From Burkholderia sp. FERM BP-3421 (GTDB taxonomy: Bacteria > Pseudomonadota > Gammaproteobacteria > Burkholderiales > Burkholderiaceae), in the NCBI RefSeq assembly GCF_028657905.1, contig NZ_CP117781.1:682001-746000 (forward strand): a DNA stretch of 64,000 nt, read 5' to 3'. The notes beneath the pieces were generated by a model. The model was not told the DNA's origin, did no database searches, and was given only the letters and a program-made list of their open reading frames with translations. The translations under genes were made by a program, and so were the position numbers. Below, piece by piece: positions 1 to 7,413 of the stretch. The first letter of the stretch is position 1, and every line of letters begins with the position of its first letter.

Positions 1-1176
1 GTCGCGGTGTTCCCGCCGCCGCCCGTGCTCGGGCTCGGCACGCTCGGCGGGTTCAAGCTGCAGGTCGAGGATCGCGGCGCGGTGGGTTACGCGCGGCTGG
101 CGGATGCGACCAACGACTTCATCAAGCGCGCGCGGGAAGCGCCCGAGCTAGGGCCGCTGTTCACCAGCTACCAGATCAACGTGCCGCAGCTCAACGTCGA
201 CCTCGATCGCGTGAAGGCGAAACAGCTAGGCGTGAACGTGACCGACGTGTTCGACACGATGCAGATCTACCTGGGCTCGCTGTACGTGAACGACTTCAAC
301 CGCTTCGGCCGCGTCTACCAGGTGCGGGTGCAGGCGGACGCGGCGTTCCGCCAGCGCGCGGACGACATCCTCCAGCTCAAGACCCGCAATGCGGCGGGCG
401 AGATGGTGCCGCTGTCGTCGGTCGTGACGGTGTCGCCGACCTTCGGGCCGGAAATGGTGGTGCGCTACAACGGCTACACCGCCGCCGACGTGAACGGCGG
501 GCCCGCGCCCGGCTACTCGTCGGGGCAGGCGCAGGCGGCGATCGAACGGATCGCCGCGCAGACCCTGCCGCGCGGCGTGAAGTTCGAGTGGACCGACCTC
601 ACGTATCAGCAGATCCTCGCGGGCGACTCGGCGTTCTGGGTGTTCCCGATCAGCGTGCTGCTGGTGTTCCTGGTGCTGGCCGCGCTGTATGAAAGCCTGA
701 CGCTGCCGCTCGCGGTGATCCTGATCGTGCCGATGAGCATCTTGTCGGCGCTGACGGGCGTGTGGCTCACGCAGGGTGACAACAACATCTTCACGCAGAT
801 CGGCTTGATGGTGCTGGTCGGCTTGTCGGCGAAGAACGCGATCCTGATCGTCGAATTCGCCCGCGAGCAGGAGCATGACGGCAAGACCCCGCTCGAAGCG
901 GCGATCGAGGCGAGCCGGCTGCGCCTGCGGCCGATCCTGATGACGTCGATCGCATTCATCATGGGTGTGGTGCCGCTCGTGCTGTCGACGGGCGCGGGCG
1001 CCGAGATGCGTCATGCGATGGGGATCGCGGTGTTCTTCGGGATGCTGGGCGTGACGCTGTTCGGCCTGATGCTGACGCCGGTGTTCTATGTGGTGCTGCG
1101 CACGCTGGCGGGCGGCAAGATCCACGTCGCGCAGAAGGATTCAGCGGCTTATGGCGTGCCGGCCGCCGATGCTTGA
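1..1176 (+). CDS. RND (HAE1) multidrug efflux inner-membrane transporter, 3' part only
   Basis: The reading frame is open from base 1, so the gene begins before the window; about 391 of the usual ~1,050 residues are present. Visible are the second periplasmic half (docking and porter segments) followed by the last group of membrane helices, with the RND-typical stretch GLSAKNAILIVEFA and the closing LTPVFYVVLR. Family knowledge: these pumps are proton-driven trimers that pass drugs to a periplasmic adaptor and an outer-membrane channel. The sequence style is closest to the MexF/BpeF group, but I do not assign a name. The outer-membrane partner follows 7 bases downstream, so this is the end of an efflux operon; the adaptor gene is presumably just upstream, outside the window. 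Confidence 0.93.
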   Translation, partial: VAVFPPPPVLGLGTLGGFKLQVEDRGAVGYARLADATNDFIKRAREAPELGPLFTSYQINVPQLNVDLDRVKAKQLGVNVTDVFDTMQIYLGSLYVNDFNRFGRVYQVRVQADAAFRQRADDILQLKTRNAAGEMVPLSSVVTVSPTFGPEMVVRYNGYTAADVNGGPAPGYSSGQAQAAIERIAAQTLPRGVKFEWTDLTYQQILAGDSAFWVFPISVLLVFLVLAALYESLTLPLAVILIVPMSILSALTGVWLTQGDNNIFTQIGLMVLVGLSAKNAILIVEFAREQEHDGKTPLEAAIEASRLRLRPILMTSIAFIMGVVPLVLSTGAGAEMRHAMGIAVFFGMLGVTLFGLMLTPVFYVVLRTLAGGKIHVAQKDSAAYGVPAADA

Positions 1177-1183
1177 GGACAGA

Positions 1184-2722
1184 ATGATGAACGACAACAA
1201 CATGGTGCGCGGCGTGCTGCGCGTCGCAAAGCTCGCGGGCGCGAGTGCGCTGCTGGTCTCGCTGCTGGCCGCGTGCGCGGTCGGGCCGGATTATCACCGG
1301 CCGGACGTCACGACGCCCGCCGCGTTCAAGGAAGCGCCGGCGCTCGCGCCGGGCGAGCAGGCCGGCAGCTGGAAGGCTGCCGAGCCGGCCGACGCCGCGC
1401 ATCGCGGCGAATGGTGGACAGTGTTCGGCGACCCCGTGCTCGATGCGCTCGAACAGCAGGCGCTCGATGCGAACCAGAACCTGAAGGCGGCCGCCGCCCG
1501 GGTCGAGGAAGCGCGCGCGGCGACCCGCGCGGCGCGCTCGCAATGGTTCCCGCAGATCGGCGCGGGTTTCGGGCCGACGCGCGAAGGGCTGTCGTCGGCG
1601 TCGCAGTTCCAGCCGCAGGGCACCGGCCCGACCAACGCGACGCTGTGGCGCGCGCAGGGCACGGTGTCGTATGAGGCCGACCTGTTCGGACGGGTGGGGC
1701 GGAACGTCGAGGCGTCGCGCGCGGACGCCGCGCAGAGCGAGGCGCTGTTCCGTTCGGTGCAGCTTGCATTGCAGGCCGACGTCGCGCAGAACTACTTCGA
1801 GCTGCGCCGGCTCGATTCGGACCAGGACCTGTACCGGCGCACCGTCACGCTGCGCGAAGAGGCGCTGAAGCTCGTGCAGCGGCGCTTCAGCGAAGGGGAT
1901 ATCAGTGAGCTGGATGTGTCGCGTGCGAAGAACGAACTGGCGACCGCGCAATCGGATGCGATCGGCGTCGCGCGGCGCCGCGCGGCATCCGAGCATGCGC
2001 TGGCGATCCTGCTCGGCAAGGCGCCGGCCGACTTCGCGTTCAAGGAAACGCCGATCGTGCCCGTCGGCGTGACGATTCCGTCGGGCTTGCCGTCGGCGCT
2101 GCTGGAGCGGCGGCCGGACGTCGCGGCGGCGGAGCGGGCGATGGCGGCGGCCAACGCGCGCGTCGGGCTGGCGAAGTCCGCGTATTTCCCGAAGCTCGAC
2201 ATCACGGGTGCGTTCGGCTACGAGGCGACCACGCTCGGCAGCCTGTTCATGTGGACGAGCCGCACTTTCCTGCTCGGGCCGTTCGCGGGCACGGCGCTGA
2301 CCTTGCCGCTGTTCGACGGCGGACGGCGCAGCGCGGGCGTGGCGCAGGCGCGCGCGCAGTATGACGAGCAGGTCGCGAACTATCGGCAGCAGGTGCTGGT
2401 GGCGTTCCGCGAAGTCGAGGACAACCTCGCGGACCTGAGGCTGCTCAACGACCAGATCCGCGCGCAGGACGACGCGGTCAATGCGTCGCGGCGCGCCGCC
2501 AAGTTGTCGCGCACGCAGTATCAGGAAGGCGAGGTCAGCTACCTGGATGTGATTGACAGCGAGCGTTCGGTGTTGGTGTCGCAATTGCAATCGAACGAGC
2601 TGACGGGCACGCAGGCGGTGTCGACGGTCAATCTGATCCGCGCGCTGGGCGGCGGCTGGGGGAATGCGGCGGCCGCGCCGATGGCGGGCGAGGCGAAGCG
2701 GGACCAGGTCGCGCAGCGCTGA
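1184..2722 (+). CDS. Outer-membrane efflux lipoprotein of the NodT/OprM family
   Basis: A 512-residue TolC-like channel that completes the tripartite pump begun by the preceding RND gene. The N-terminus has a hydrophobic signal and a lipobox ending LLAAC followed by AVGPDY, which is characteristic of OprM/NodT-type channels anchored through an acylated cysteine. Two outer-membrane efflux repeats follow, with alpha-helical barrel segments rich in Ala, Arg and Glu. An in-frame extension upstream to 1088 overlaps the transporter gene and lacks a signal sequence, so I start at the ATG at 1184; a second ATG at 1187 is equally possible. A strong intrinsic terminator at 2759-2792 ends the operon. 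The substrate cannot be read from sequence. Confidence 0.94.
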   Translation: MMNDNNMVRGVLRVAKLAGASALLVSLLAACAVGPDYHRPDVTTPAAFKEAPALAPGEQAGSWKAAEPADAAHRGEWWTVFGDPVLDALEQQALDANQNLKAAAARVEEARAATRAARSQWFPQIGAGFGPTREGLSSASQFQPQGTGPTNATLWRAQGTVSYEADLFGRVGRNVEASRADAAQSEALFRSVQLALQADVAQNYFELRRLDSDQDLYRRTVTLREEALKLVQRRFSEGDISELDVSRAKNELATAQSDAIGVARRRAASEHALAILLGKAPADFAFKETPIVPVGVTIPSGLPSALLERRPDVAAAERAMAAANARVGLAKSAYFPKLDITGAFGYEATTLGSLFMWTSRTFLLGPFAGTALTLPLFDGGRRSAGVAQARAQYDEQVANYRQQVLVAFREVEDNLADLRLLNDQIRAQDDAVNASRRAAKLSRTQYQEGEVSYLDVIDSERSVLVSQLQSNELTGTQAVSTVNLIRALGGGWGNAAAAPMAGEAKRDQVAQR

Positions 2723-2758
2723 GCGGGGAGTGAGTCCGGCGGGCGCCGCGTGCCGGGG

Positions 2759-2792
2759 GCGGCGTCGTGCGGGAGTACGACGCCGCTTTTTT
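2759..2792 (+). terminator. Intrinsic terminator of the efflux operon
   Basis: A perfect 10-bp stem (GCGGCGTCGT at 2759-2768 pairing with ACGACGCCGC at 2777-2786) with an 8-base loop is followed directly by six T residues. It lies 37 bases after the stop codon of the outer-membrane efflux gene. Confidence 0.9.
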
Positions 2793-2821
2793 CAGGCGGC
2801 GTGCAACGGCTCGCGCCGCGA

Positions 2822-3220
2822 TTACTTGATCAAGCGCATTCCCGCGACCTTCGAGGCCGCGACATCGAAAGTCGCCGTGTATTCGCAGCCGGCGACATGC
2901 CCGGACTGCTCGATCAGGCAGTCCGCGAAATCCGCCTTGCCCGAGGCGCCGAACACGCGAAGCGCCTTTCGCACCGTTTCGGCGCCTTCGATGATCAGCT
3001 CCTTGGTGCCGATCATCGCGTCGATGATGTCCTCCATTTGTTCGTGTTCGACGTCGTAGCAGCGCGCGAGCACCCACACGATCTCGATCAGTGCGACCTG
3101 TGAAACATAGCCCGGCTCTTCCGCCGACAGCGATTCCATGAGGGCCGTCGCCTTCCTGGACTGCGCAGCGTCGTCTTGCGCGAAGTAGCGGACCAGGACG
3201 TTCGTATCCAGGCCGATCAT
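2822..3220 (-). CDS. PIN-domain toxin, VapC-type ribonuclease
   Basis: A 132-residue single-domain PIN protein, the normal size for VapC. The acidic residues expected for the metal-dependent nuclease site are in place: Asp5 in GLDTNVLVR, Glu46, Asp97/Asp100 in GKADFADCLI, and Asp119 in the TFD motif. Known VapC toxins cleave tRNA or rRNA and are neutralised by an upstream-encoded DNA-binding antitoxin. Here the start codon overlaps the stop of the AbrB-type antitoxin by 4 bases, so the two are translationally coupled. The pairing with an AbrB/MazE-type rather than Phd-type partner is common. The RNA target is not predictable from sequence. Confidence 0.92.
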   Translation of the reverse strand: MIGLDTNVLVRYFAQDDAAQSRKATALMESLSAEEPGYVSQVALIEIVWVLARCYDVEHEQMEDIIDAMIGTKELIIEGAETVRKALRVFGASGKADFADCLIEQSGHVAGCEYTATFDVAASKVAGMRLIK

Positions 3221-3462
3221 CGTGCGGATGCCCCCTGGTCGGCGATGGCGCGGTTCATGTCGTCGATCGACACCGCTTTGGCGGGCTTCTTCACGATGCC
3301 CTTGAGCGCGGCGAGCGAGCGCGTGACGGGATAGACCTCGTACCGGCCCGTGGCCTCGTTGAGGCTGAATTCGACCCGGTCACCGGACTCCAGCCCAAGC
3401 TCGTTGCGCACATCCACCGGGATCGTGACCTGGCCCTTCGATGTAATGGTTGCTTTCGTCAT
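3217..3462 (-). CDS. AbrB/SpoVT-type antitoxin
   Basis: An 81-residue protein with an N-terminal swapped-hairpin AbrB domain (TSKGQVTIPVDVRNELGL followed by GDRVEF, residues 8-33) and a C-terminal tail from about residue 50 that would bind the toxin. It is the first gene of a two-gene operon with the PIN toxin. A perfect inverted repeat 15 bases upstream of the start codon is the obvious place for autorepression, as is usual for such antitoxins. Cellular target other than the partner toxin and its own promoter: none indicated. Confidence 0.92.
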   Translation of the reverse strand: MTKATITSKGQVTIPVDVRNELGLESGDRVEFSLNEATGRYEVYPVTRSLAALKGIVKKPAKAVSIDDMNRAIADQGASAR

Positions 3463-3476
3463 GACGGTTCTCCGTT

Positions 3477-3498
3477 TTCCTTACTTTAGGGTAAGGAA
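3477..3498. promoter_or_regulatory. Inverted repeat upstream of the toxin-antitoxin operon, probable operator
   Basis: TTCCTTAC (3477-3484) and GTAAGGAA (3491-3498) are perfect 8-bp inverted arms around a 6-base centre. The repeat sits 15 bases before the antitoxin start on the minus strand. AbrB-type antitoxins bind such palindromes over their own promoter; the binding itself is inferred. Confidence 0.6.
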
Positions 3499-3558
3499 TG
3501 GGAAAGTGCAACCTCGAGACCGGAACCCGCAGCCTCGGATCGCACTTCCGCACAGGCC

Positions 3559-4053
3559 CTAGCCCACGTTGCGTTCATAAAGCGACGCCACATAACCCGA
3601 AGGCAGCGGCATGACCTTCACCTGCCGGAAACCCCGCGACGCGTAGTATGCGCAGAGCTTCTCGTTTCTCGCATCGCAATCGAGCCTGAGCCGGCTGCGA
3701 TGATTCGCGCGCACCTGCGCCGCACACCAATCGACGGCGTAGCTGCCGAGCCCGAGCCCATGGAGGCCGTTGCGGATGCCGAGGTTGTGCAGGTAGCCGG
3801 CGTCGGGCGCCTGCGGCCCCCAGTATTCCTCGTCGTCCCACTGGAGCGACAGGATGCCGGCCGGCACGCCGTCCTGTTCGATGATGAACCAGCCGCCCCG
3901 GTCGAGACGCGCGTGCGCATCGGTTTCGCTCCAGCCCGTCTTGCCCCAGACCGCATCGCCGCGGCTCAGCTTGTAGTCGATGGCGTCCCGGCGGATCTGG
4001 CGGAGCAGGGGGACGTCGTCCCGCACGGCGCGGCGGATGCGTCTGTCGGTCAT
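3559..4053 (-). CDS. GNAT-family N-acetyltransferase
   Basis: A 164-residue single-domain GNAT protein. The acetyl-CoA binding motif is visible around residues 95-107 (GLHGLGLGSYAVDW), preceded by the beta-strand segment GYLHNLGIR and followed by the C-terminal ASRGFRQVK element typical of the fold. The substrate is unknown; the family acts on amines of antibiotics, amino acids, peptides or small metabolites. The gene stands alone, downstream of nothing on its strand and convergent with no clear partner, so the context gives no function. Confidence 0.85.
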   Translation of the reverse strand: MTDRRIRRAVRDDVPLLRQIRRDAIDYKLSRGDAVWGKTGWSETDAHARLDRGGWFIIEQDGVPAGILSLQWDDEEYWGPQAPDAGYLHNLGIRNGLHGLGLGSYAVDWCAAQVRANHRSRLRLDCDARNEKLCAYYASRGFRQVKVMPLPSGYVASLYERNVG

Positions 4054-4237
4054 CGGGTTGCCCGGTTGGCCGGAAGCCTGCGCAGAGGCCCGGTGTGGAG
4101 GAAAGGTGGTCGGGCGATTTCACCACAGGCTTGCGATTGTGTCGAACCTCGGGCAGGGTAGCCGGACGGGTATACGGTGCCAACCGGCATCGCCCCGCGA
4201 TCCTTCACACGCCACCGGAACTCGCCAGCCCCACGCC

Positions 4238-4333
4238 ATGAACTTCTTGACGCATCTCCCACATCGACCACCGATGCCCGCAATGGCGGCCGGCGTTCGT
4301 TCGGAGGCTCAAGATGCGTGTGGGGCAGGCTGA
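4238..4333 (+). CDS. Candidate leader peptide with a proline cluster
   Basis: A 31-codon ORF (ATG to TGA) lies between the GNAT gene and the prolyl-tRNA synthetase-like gene. It reads MNFLTHLPHRPPMPAM at its start, with four proline codons (CCA, CCA, CCG, CCC) within seven residues. It ends 32 bases before an intrinsic terminator that itself precedes the synthetase-like gene. This is the layout of amino-acid attenuators. Against it: no strong Shine-Dalgarno sequence is visible before the ATG, and proline codons are frequent by chance in GC-rich DNA. Confidence 0.4.
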   Translation: MNFLTHLPHRPPMPAMAAGVRSEAQDACGAG

Positions 4334-4341
4334 CCCCGCGC
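4318..4341 (+). other. RNA hairpin in the leader of the synthetase-like gene
   Basis: GTGTGGGG (4318-4325) can pair with CCCCGCGC (4334-4341), including two G-U pairs, around an 8-base loop. It spans the end of the candidate leader ORF. The GGGC inside it could alternatively pair with GCCC of the downstream terminator arm (4368-4371), a weak possible antiterminator. Confidence 0.35.
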
Positions 4342-4365
4342 CTCGCACGAGAATCGACGATCCGG

Positions 4366-4386
4366 ACGCCCTTGCGGGCGTTTTTT
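4366..4386 (+). terminator. Intrinsic terminator ahead of the prolyl-tRNA synthetase-like gene, possible attenuator
   Basis: ACGCCC (4366-4371) pairs with GGGCGT (4376-4381) around a TTGC loop, and the run of T continues to 4386. It lies only 40 bases upstream of the start at 4427 and in the same orientation. No gene on the plus strand ends just before it except the candidate proline-rich leader ORF, so its natural role would be to control entry into the synthetase-like gene. Confidence 0.65.
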
Positions 4387-4426
4387 CATTTCAGTTTCTT
4401 TCTGAATGCAAAACCCGGAGCGACAC

Positions 4427-5575
4427 ATGAAATTCTCACAGCAATTCTTTTCCAATCGTTTCTTCGAGCAAGACAACGCCAAGCTCGAACTGGTCGATCT
4501 TGCCCGCAAGGCGTGCTTCATTCACCAGGACGCGGCAGGACTCTACTCGTGGCTGTCGCTGGGCCTGCGCGCGCAGCGGTGCGTCGAGCGCATCGTGCGC
4601 GAGGAAATGGAATACGCCGGCTTCTGTGAAGTCCAGCTGAGCCTGTCGCAGGATGCCGATCTCTGGCGGCGGAGCGGTCGGTTCGATGCCTACGGTGCGG
4701 AAATGATGCGATTCGCCAATCGCTCCGGACGACTGCTCTGCCTTGGCGCGACGTGCGAGGAACTGGCCACGCAAATGGTCAAGACCCACTACAACAGGAC
4801 GGACATGGCCCTGGCCCTGTACCAGTTCGGCAACAAGTACCGCGACGAGCTTCGCACCCGCGTGCGGACTGGCGAGGGCCAAGGAGTTCATCATGAAAGA
4901 CGCCTACACGTTCAACGCCACGGAAGCCGACGCCCGTGCGATGTATGGGACCGTGCGCGAGGCGTACGGCCGCATCCTCGCGCGGCTCGGGCTGGAGGCG
5001 ATCGTGACGTCGAGCGACAACGGCGAGATCGGCGGTCAGGGCTCGGAGGAATTTCATGTCCTCAGCGAACTGGGCGAGGATGAAATCGATGGACGCAGGA
5101 CGCTCGAATGCGCGCACATCTTCGATCTCGGCGATCGCTACTCGCGGGCCATGGGGCTGGTCAACGGCAGGGATGCATTCGTCAGGATGGCGTGTTTCGG
5201 CTGCGGCGTGTCGCGTCTCGTCATGCTGCTGCTCGAACGTCAGCGCGACGCGCGCGGCTTCCGGGGGAGCGCCTCGTTCAACGCGTTCGACGTCGTCCTC
5301 ACGGTCATCGACTGGGAGCGTGAGGCGCATCGGACGGTCGCGGAAGCGCTGCGGCACGAACTCCAGGCGAGAGGCTTGCGCGTGCTGGTGGACGATCGAC
5401 GGGCACAGGCCGGAAAGAAGCTCGCCGACGCGGAACTGATCGCGTGCCGCCAACGCGTGGTGATCCGCCACAAGGCGATCGAGTCGGGGCGTTTCGAGTG
5501 GATGGAGCGGCGAACCCTGATGCGGGAAGCCGTGTCGGCGGAAGAGATCGTGGCGCGTTGCTCGCGGGGGATTAG
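4427..5575 (+). pseudogene. Prolyl-tRNA synthetase paralogue without the editing domain, frameshifted
   Basis: Two plus-strand frames together encode a class II ProRS-like catalytic core plus anticodon-binding domain of about 380 residues. The first part starts at ATG 4427 after a GGAG ribosome site and holds motif 1 (GLYSWLSLGLR), the TXE loop (GATCEE) and the beginning of motif 2 (NKYRDELRTR). The second part resumes with KEFIMKDAYTF, then ECAHIFDLGDRYS, motif 3 (CGVSRLV) and the C-terminal VLVDDRRAQAGKKLADAEL. The switch is a single extra base near C4865. Bacterial ProRS is usually ~570 residues; the ~180-residue INS editing domain is absent, as in some alphaproteobacterial and free-standing paralogues. 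There is no stop at the natural end; one more G in the G5 tract at 5566-5570 would create TAG at 5573-5575. Either a decaying gene or two indel errors. Confidence 0.75.
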
Positions 5576-5621
5576 CCCGCGTGCGTTCCGCCGCCGATAC
5601 GGGCCAGGCCCGCCACGGCGC

Positions 5622-5780
5622 GGCCTTTCCGGCAAACGTCTGCGCCACTCGCTCCATGACGGAATCGACCACCGCCCGGATCGACGGTGCATGCCGCGGG
5701 TCGGCATGCACGACCGGCCGGATTTCGCGATGAAACGGCACGCCGCCGCCTGCCGCGCGCCGATATCGCTGACCCGACCT
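5622..5780 (-). pseudogene. 3' remnant of a LysR-type regulator gene
   Basis: Directly after the stop of the M81 peptidase gene, and in the same minus-strand frame, about 50 codons read like the C-terminus of a LysR effector domain: VPFHREIRPVVHADPRH then IRAVVDSVMERV. LysR proteins typically end in a similar helix after a segment like REIWLVVH. No start, HTH or proper stop belongs to it. It appears to be a scar of a rearrangement between the synthetase-like gene and the M81 gene. The extent is approximate. Confidence 0.45.
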
Positions 5781-5798
5781 CGCCCACCCGCGCGCACG

Positions 5799-7304
5799 CT
5801 ACCCCGAAAACACCTCGCCCATCGGCCTCATCCGCATGCCCGGCGCGAGCCGGGTCCAGGGCAGGTCGGCGGGATCCGCCTGCATCGGGCCGGGCGCCTT
5901 CGCGACGAGCACCGCGTGCGCGATGTCCTGGAAATCGGCGCGGAAGTGCACCGAGCTTTTGTTGACGAGGATCTTCATCGCTTCGGGCTCGATACCGCCC
6001 ACGCGATAGAGGTTGCGATCGAGCATCTGCGCCTTGCCGCCGCTCACCACGATCCGCACGCCGTCGATCCTGAGGCAGGCCACGGGGCCCACGTCGGCCA
6101 GCATGCCGTTCATCATCGGCCCGTCGTAGCGGCACACGCCGTCGGACAGCGTCACGACCTCGTAGCGCCCCAGCAGCGGCGTGTCGCCGGGCACGCCGGA
6201 GCCGCCGAGCGCCAGCTCGACGAAGCCGCCGACCCCGGCGCGCTGCGCCGCCGCCACCGCGGCGGGATCCCACAGCAGGCCGATCGCCGCGTCGCGCGCG
6301 CCGTTGCGCAGCAGCGCGCGCAACAGCCCCGTCGTGTTGGAATCGCCGCCCGCGCCGGGATTGTCCTGCGTGTCGGCGATGACCACCGGCTTGTCGGCCC
6401 CTTCCGCGAGCCGCATCGCTTCCCGCACCGCTTCGTCGGGCGACAGGAACGGCACCTGCCACGCGGCTTCGTCGGCCAGCATCTTGTCGTACAGCGTCCG
6501 CACCGCCGATTCGACGGCCTCGGCATCGTCTCCGTAGCCCCACAGCACCGGGCCGCATTCCGGGAAATCGGCCGCCGGGAAACCCGGCGCGAACGACAGC
6601 GACGCCACGCCGTCGGCTTCCAGCGCCGCGAGCCGCGCGTACATCGCGCGCGCGGGTTCGACCAGCGTGCACATGCCGTTGATCGGAATCAGGAACGGCA
6701 GCCGGCGCGCGTCGCGATGCAGCGTGCGGCCGCCCTGCGCGCGCCGGTCGAGCAGGCGCTGCAGCAGCACGGCCGCGCGCTCGCCGGTCTCGGCCATGTC
6801 CACATGCGGATAGGTGCGGAAGGCCACCAGCGCATCGGCCGCGTCGAGCATGCGGCCGGTCACGTTGGCGTGCAGGTCGAGCGAGGCGACCACCGGCAGG
6901 CCCGGCCCGACCGCCGCGCGCACGCGTTCCAGCAGCGTGCCCTCGCCGTCGTCGGTATGCTCGGCGACCATCGCGCCGTGCAGGTCGAGATAGATCGCGT
7001 CGTAACCGCCGCGCCGCGCCGCGTCGACGATTTCACCGGCGATACGCTCGAACGCGTCCTCGGTGACGTGGGCCGACGGGCTCGCGCCCGCCCAGATCAC
7101 CGGCAGCAGCGTCCAGCCGCGCCGTTCCGCCGCGGCGATGAAGCCGCCGGCCGGGATGTTGACGTCGCGCAGCGCGAGCACGTCCGCGCCGCGCGCCATC
7201 GCGGGAAAGCCCTCGCCGCGCTCGAAGTTCGCATAAGCGGCCTTCGAGGGCGCGAAGGTATTGGTTTCGTGTTGGAAACCGGCAATCAGGATGCGTGTGG
7301 TCAT
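5799..7304 (-). CDS. M81-family metallopeptidase (MlrC/microcystinase C-like)
   Basis: A 501-residue protein of the M81 family. Family motifs are visible: FQHETNTFAPSK near the N-terminus, YLDLHGAMV and SLDLHANVTGR (metal-ligand His and Asp), TYPHVDM, and DNPGAGGDSNTT in the second half. MlrC helps degrade the tripeptide left after linearisation of microcystin; most members act on unknown amide compounds. The ATG at 7304 begins the conserved MTTRILIAG; a longer open frame upstream has no similarity. It is the second gene after an ACS-type MFS transporter (109-base gap), suggesting uptake and hydrolysis of a small organic acid or peptide-like compound. No signal peptide: cytoplasmic. Confidence 0.9.
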   Translation of the reverse strand: MTTRILIAGFQHETNTFAPSKAAYANFERGEGFPAMARGADVLALRDVNIPAGGFIAAAERRGWTLLPVIWAGASPSAHVTEDAFERIAGEIVDAARRGGYDAIYLDLHGAMVAEHTDDGEGTLLERVRAAVGPGLPVVASLDLHANVTGRMLDAADALVAFRTYPHVDMAETGERAAVLLQRLLDRRAQGGRTLHRDARRLPFLIPINGMCTLVEPARAMYARLAALEADGVASLSFAPGFPAADFPECGPVLWGYGDDAEAVESAVRTLYDKMLADEAAWQVPFLSPDEAVREAMRLAEGADKPVVIADTQDNPGAGGDSNTTGLLRALLRNGARDAAIGLLWDPAAVAAAQRAGVGGFVELALGGSGVPGDTPLLGRYEVVTLSDGVCRYDGPMMNGMLADVGPVACLRIDGVRIVVSGGKAQMLDRNLYRVGGIEPEAMKILVNKSSVHFRADFQDIAHAVLVAKAPGPMQADPADLPWTRLAPGMRMRPMGEVFSG

Positions 7305-7413
7305 GAGACAGATTCCAGGAAGCGCGCGGGATGCGTCATGGTTGAAGTCGTCCGCGCGGCCGGCGGCCGCGCGTGCAGGGTGTCGGTGTCGCGATCGGGG
7401 CGGGCCGGCGGCA

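Noticed and set aside
959..2590. A 543-codon minus-strand frame opposite the efflux lipoprotein gene
   Set aside because: Shadow frame with Arg/Leu/His bias; the plus strand encodes a complete OprM-like protein.
4054..4426. T-box riboswitch upstream of the ProRS-like gene
   Set aside because: No T-box consensus or specifier stem was visible and these elements are essentially confined to Firmicutes, Actinobacteria and a few others.
4866..5083. Programmed ribosomal frameshift in the ProRS-like gene
   Set aside because: No slippery heptamer, no nearby stop codon in the zero frame and no pause element could be identified; a single-base indel is simpler.
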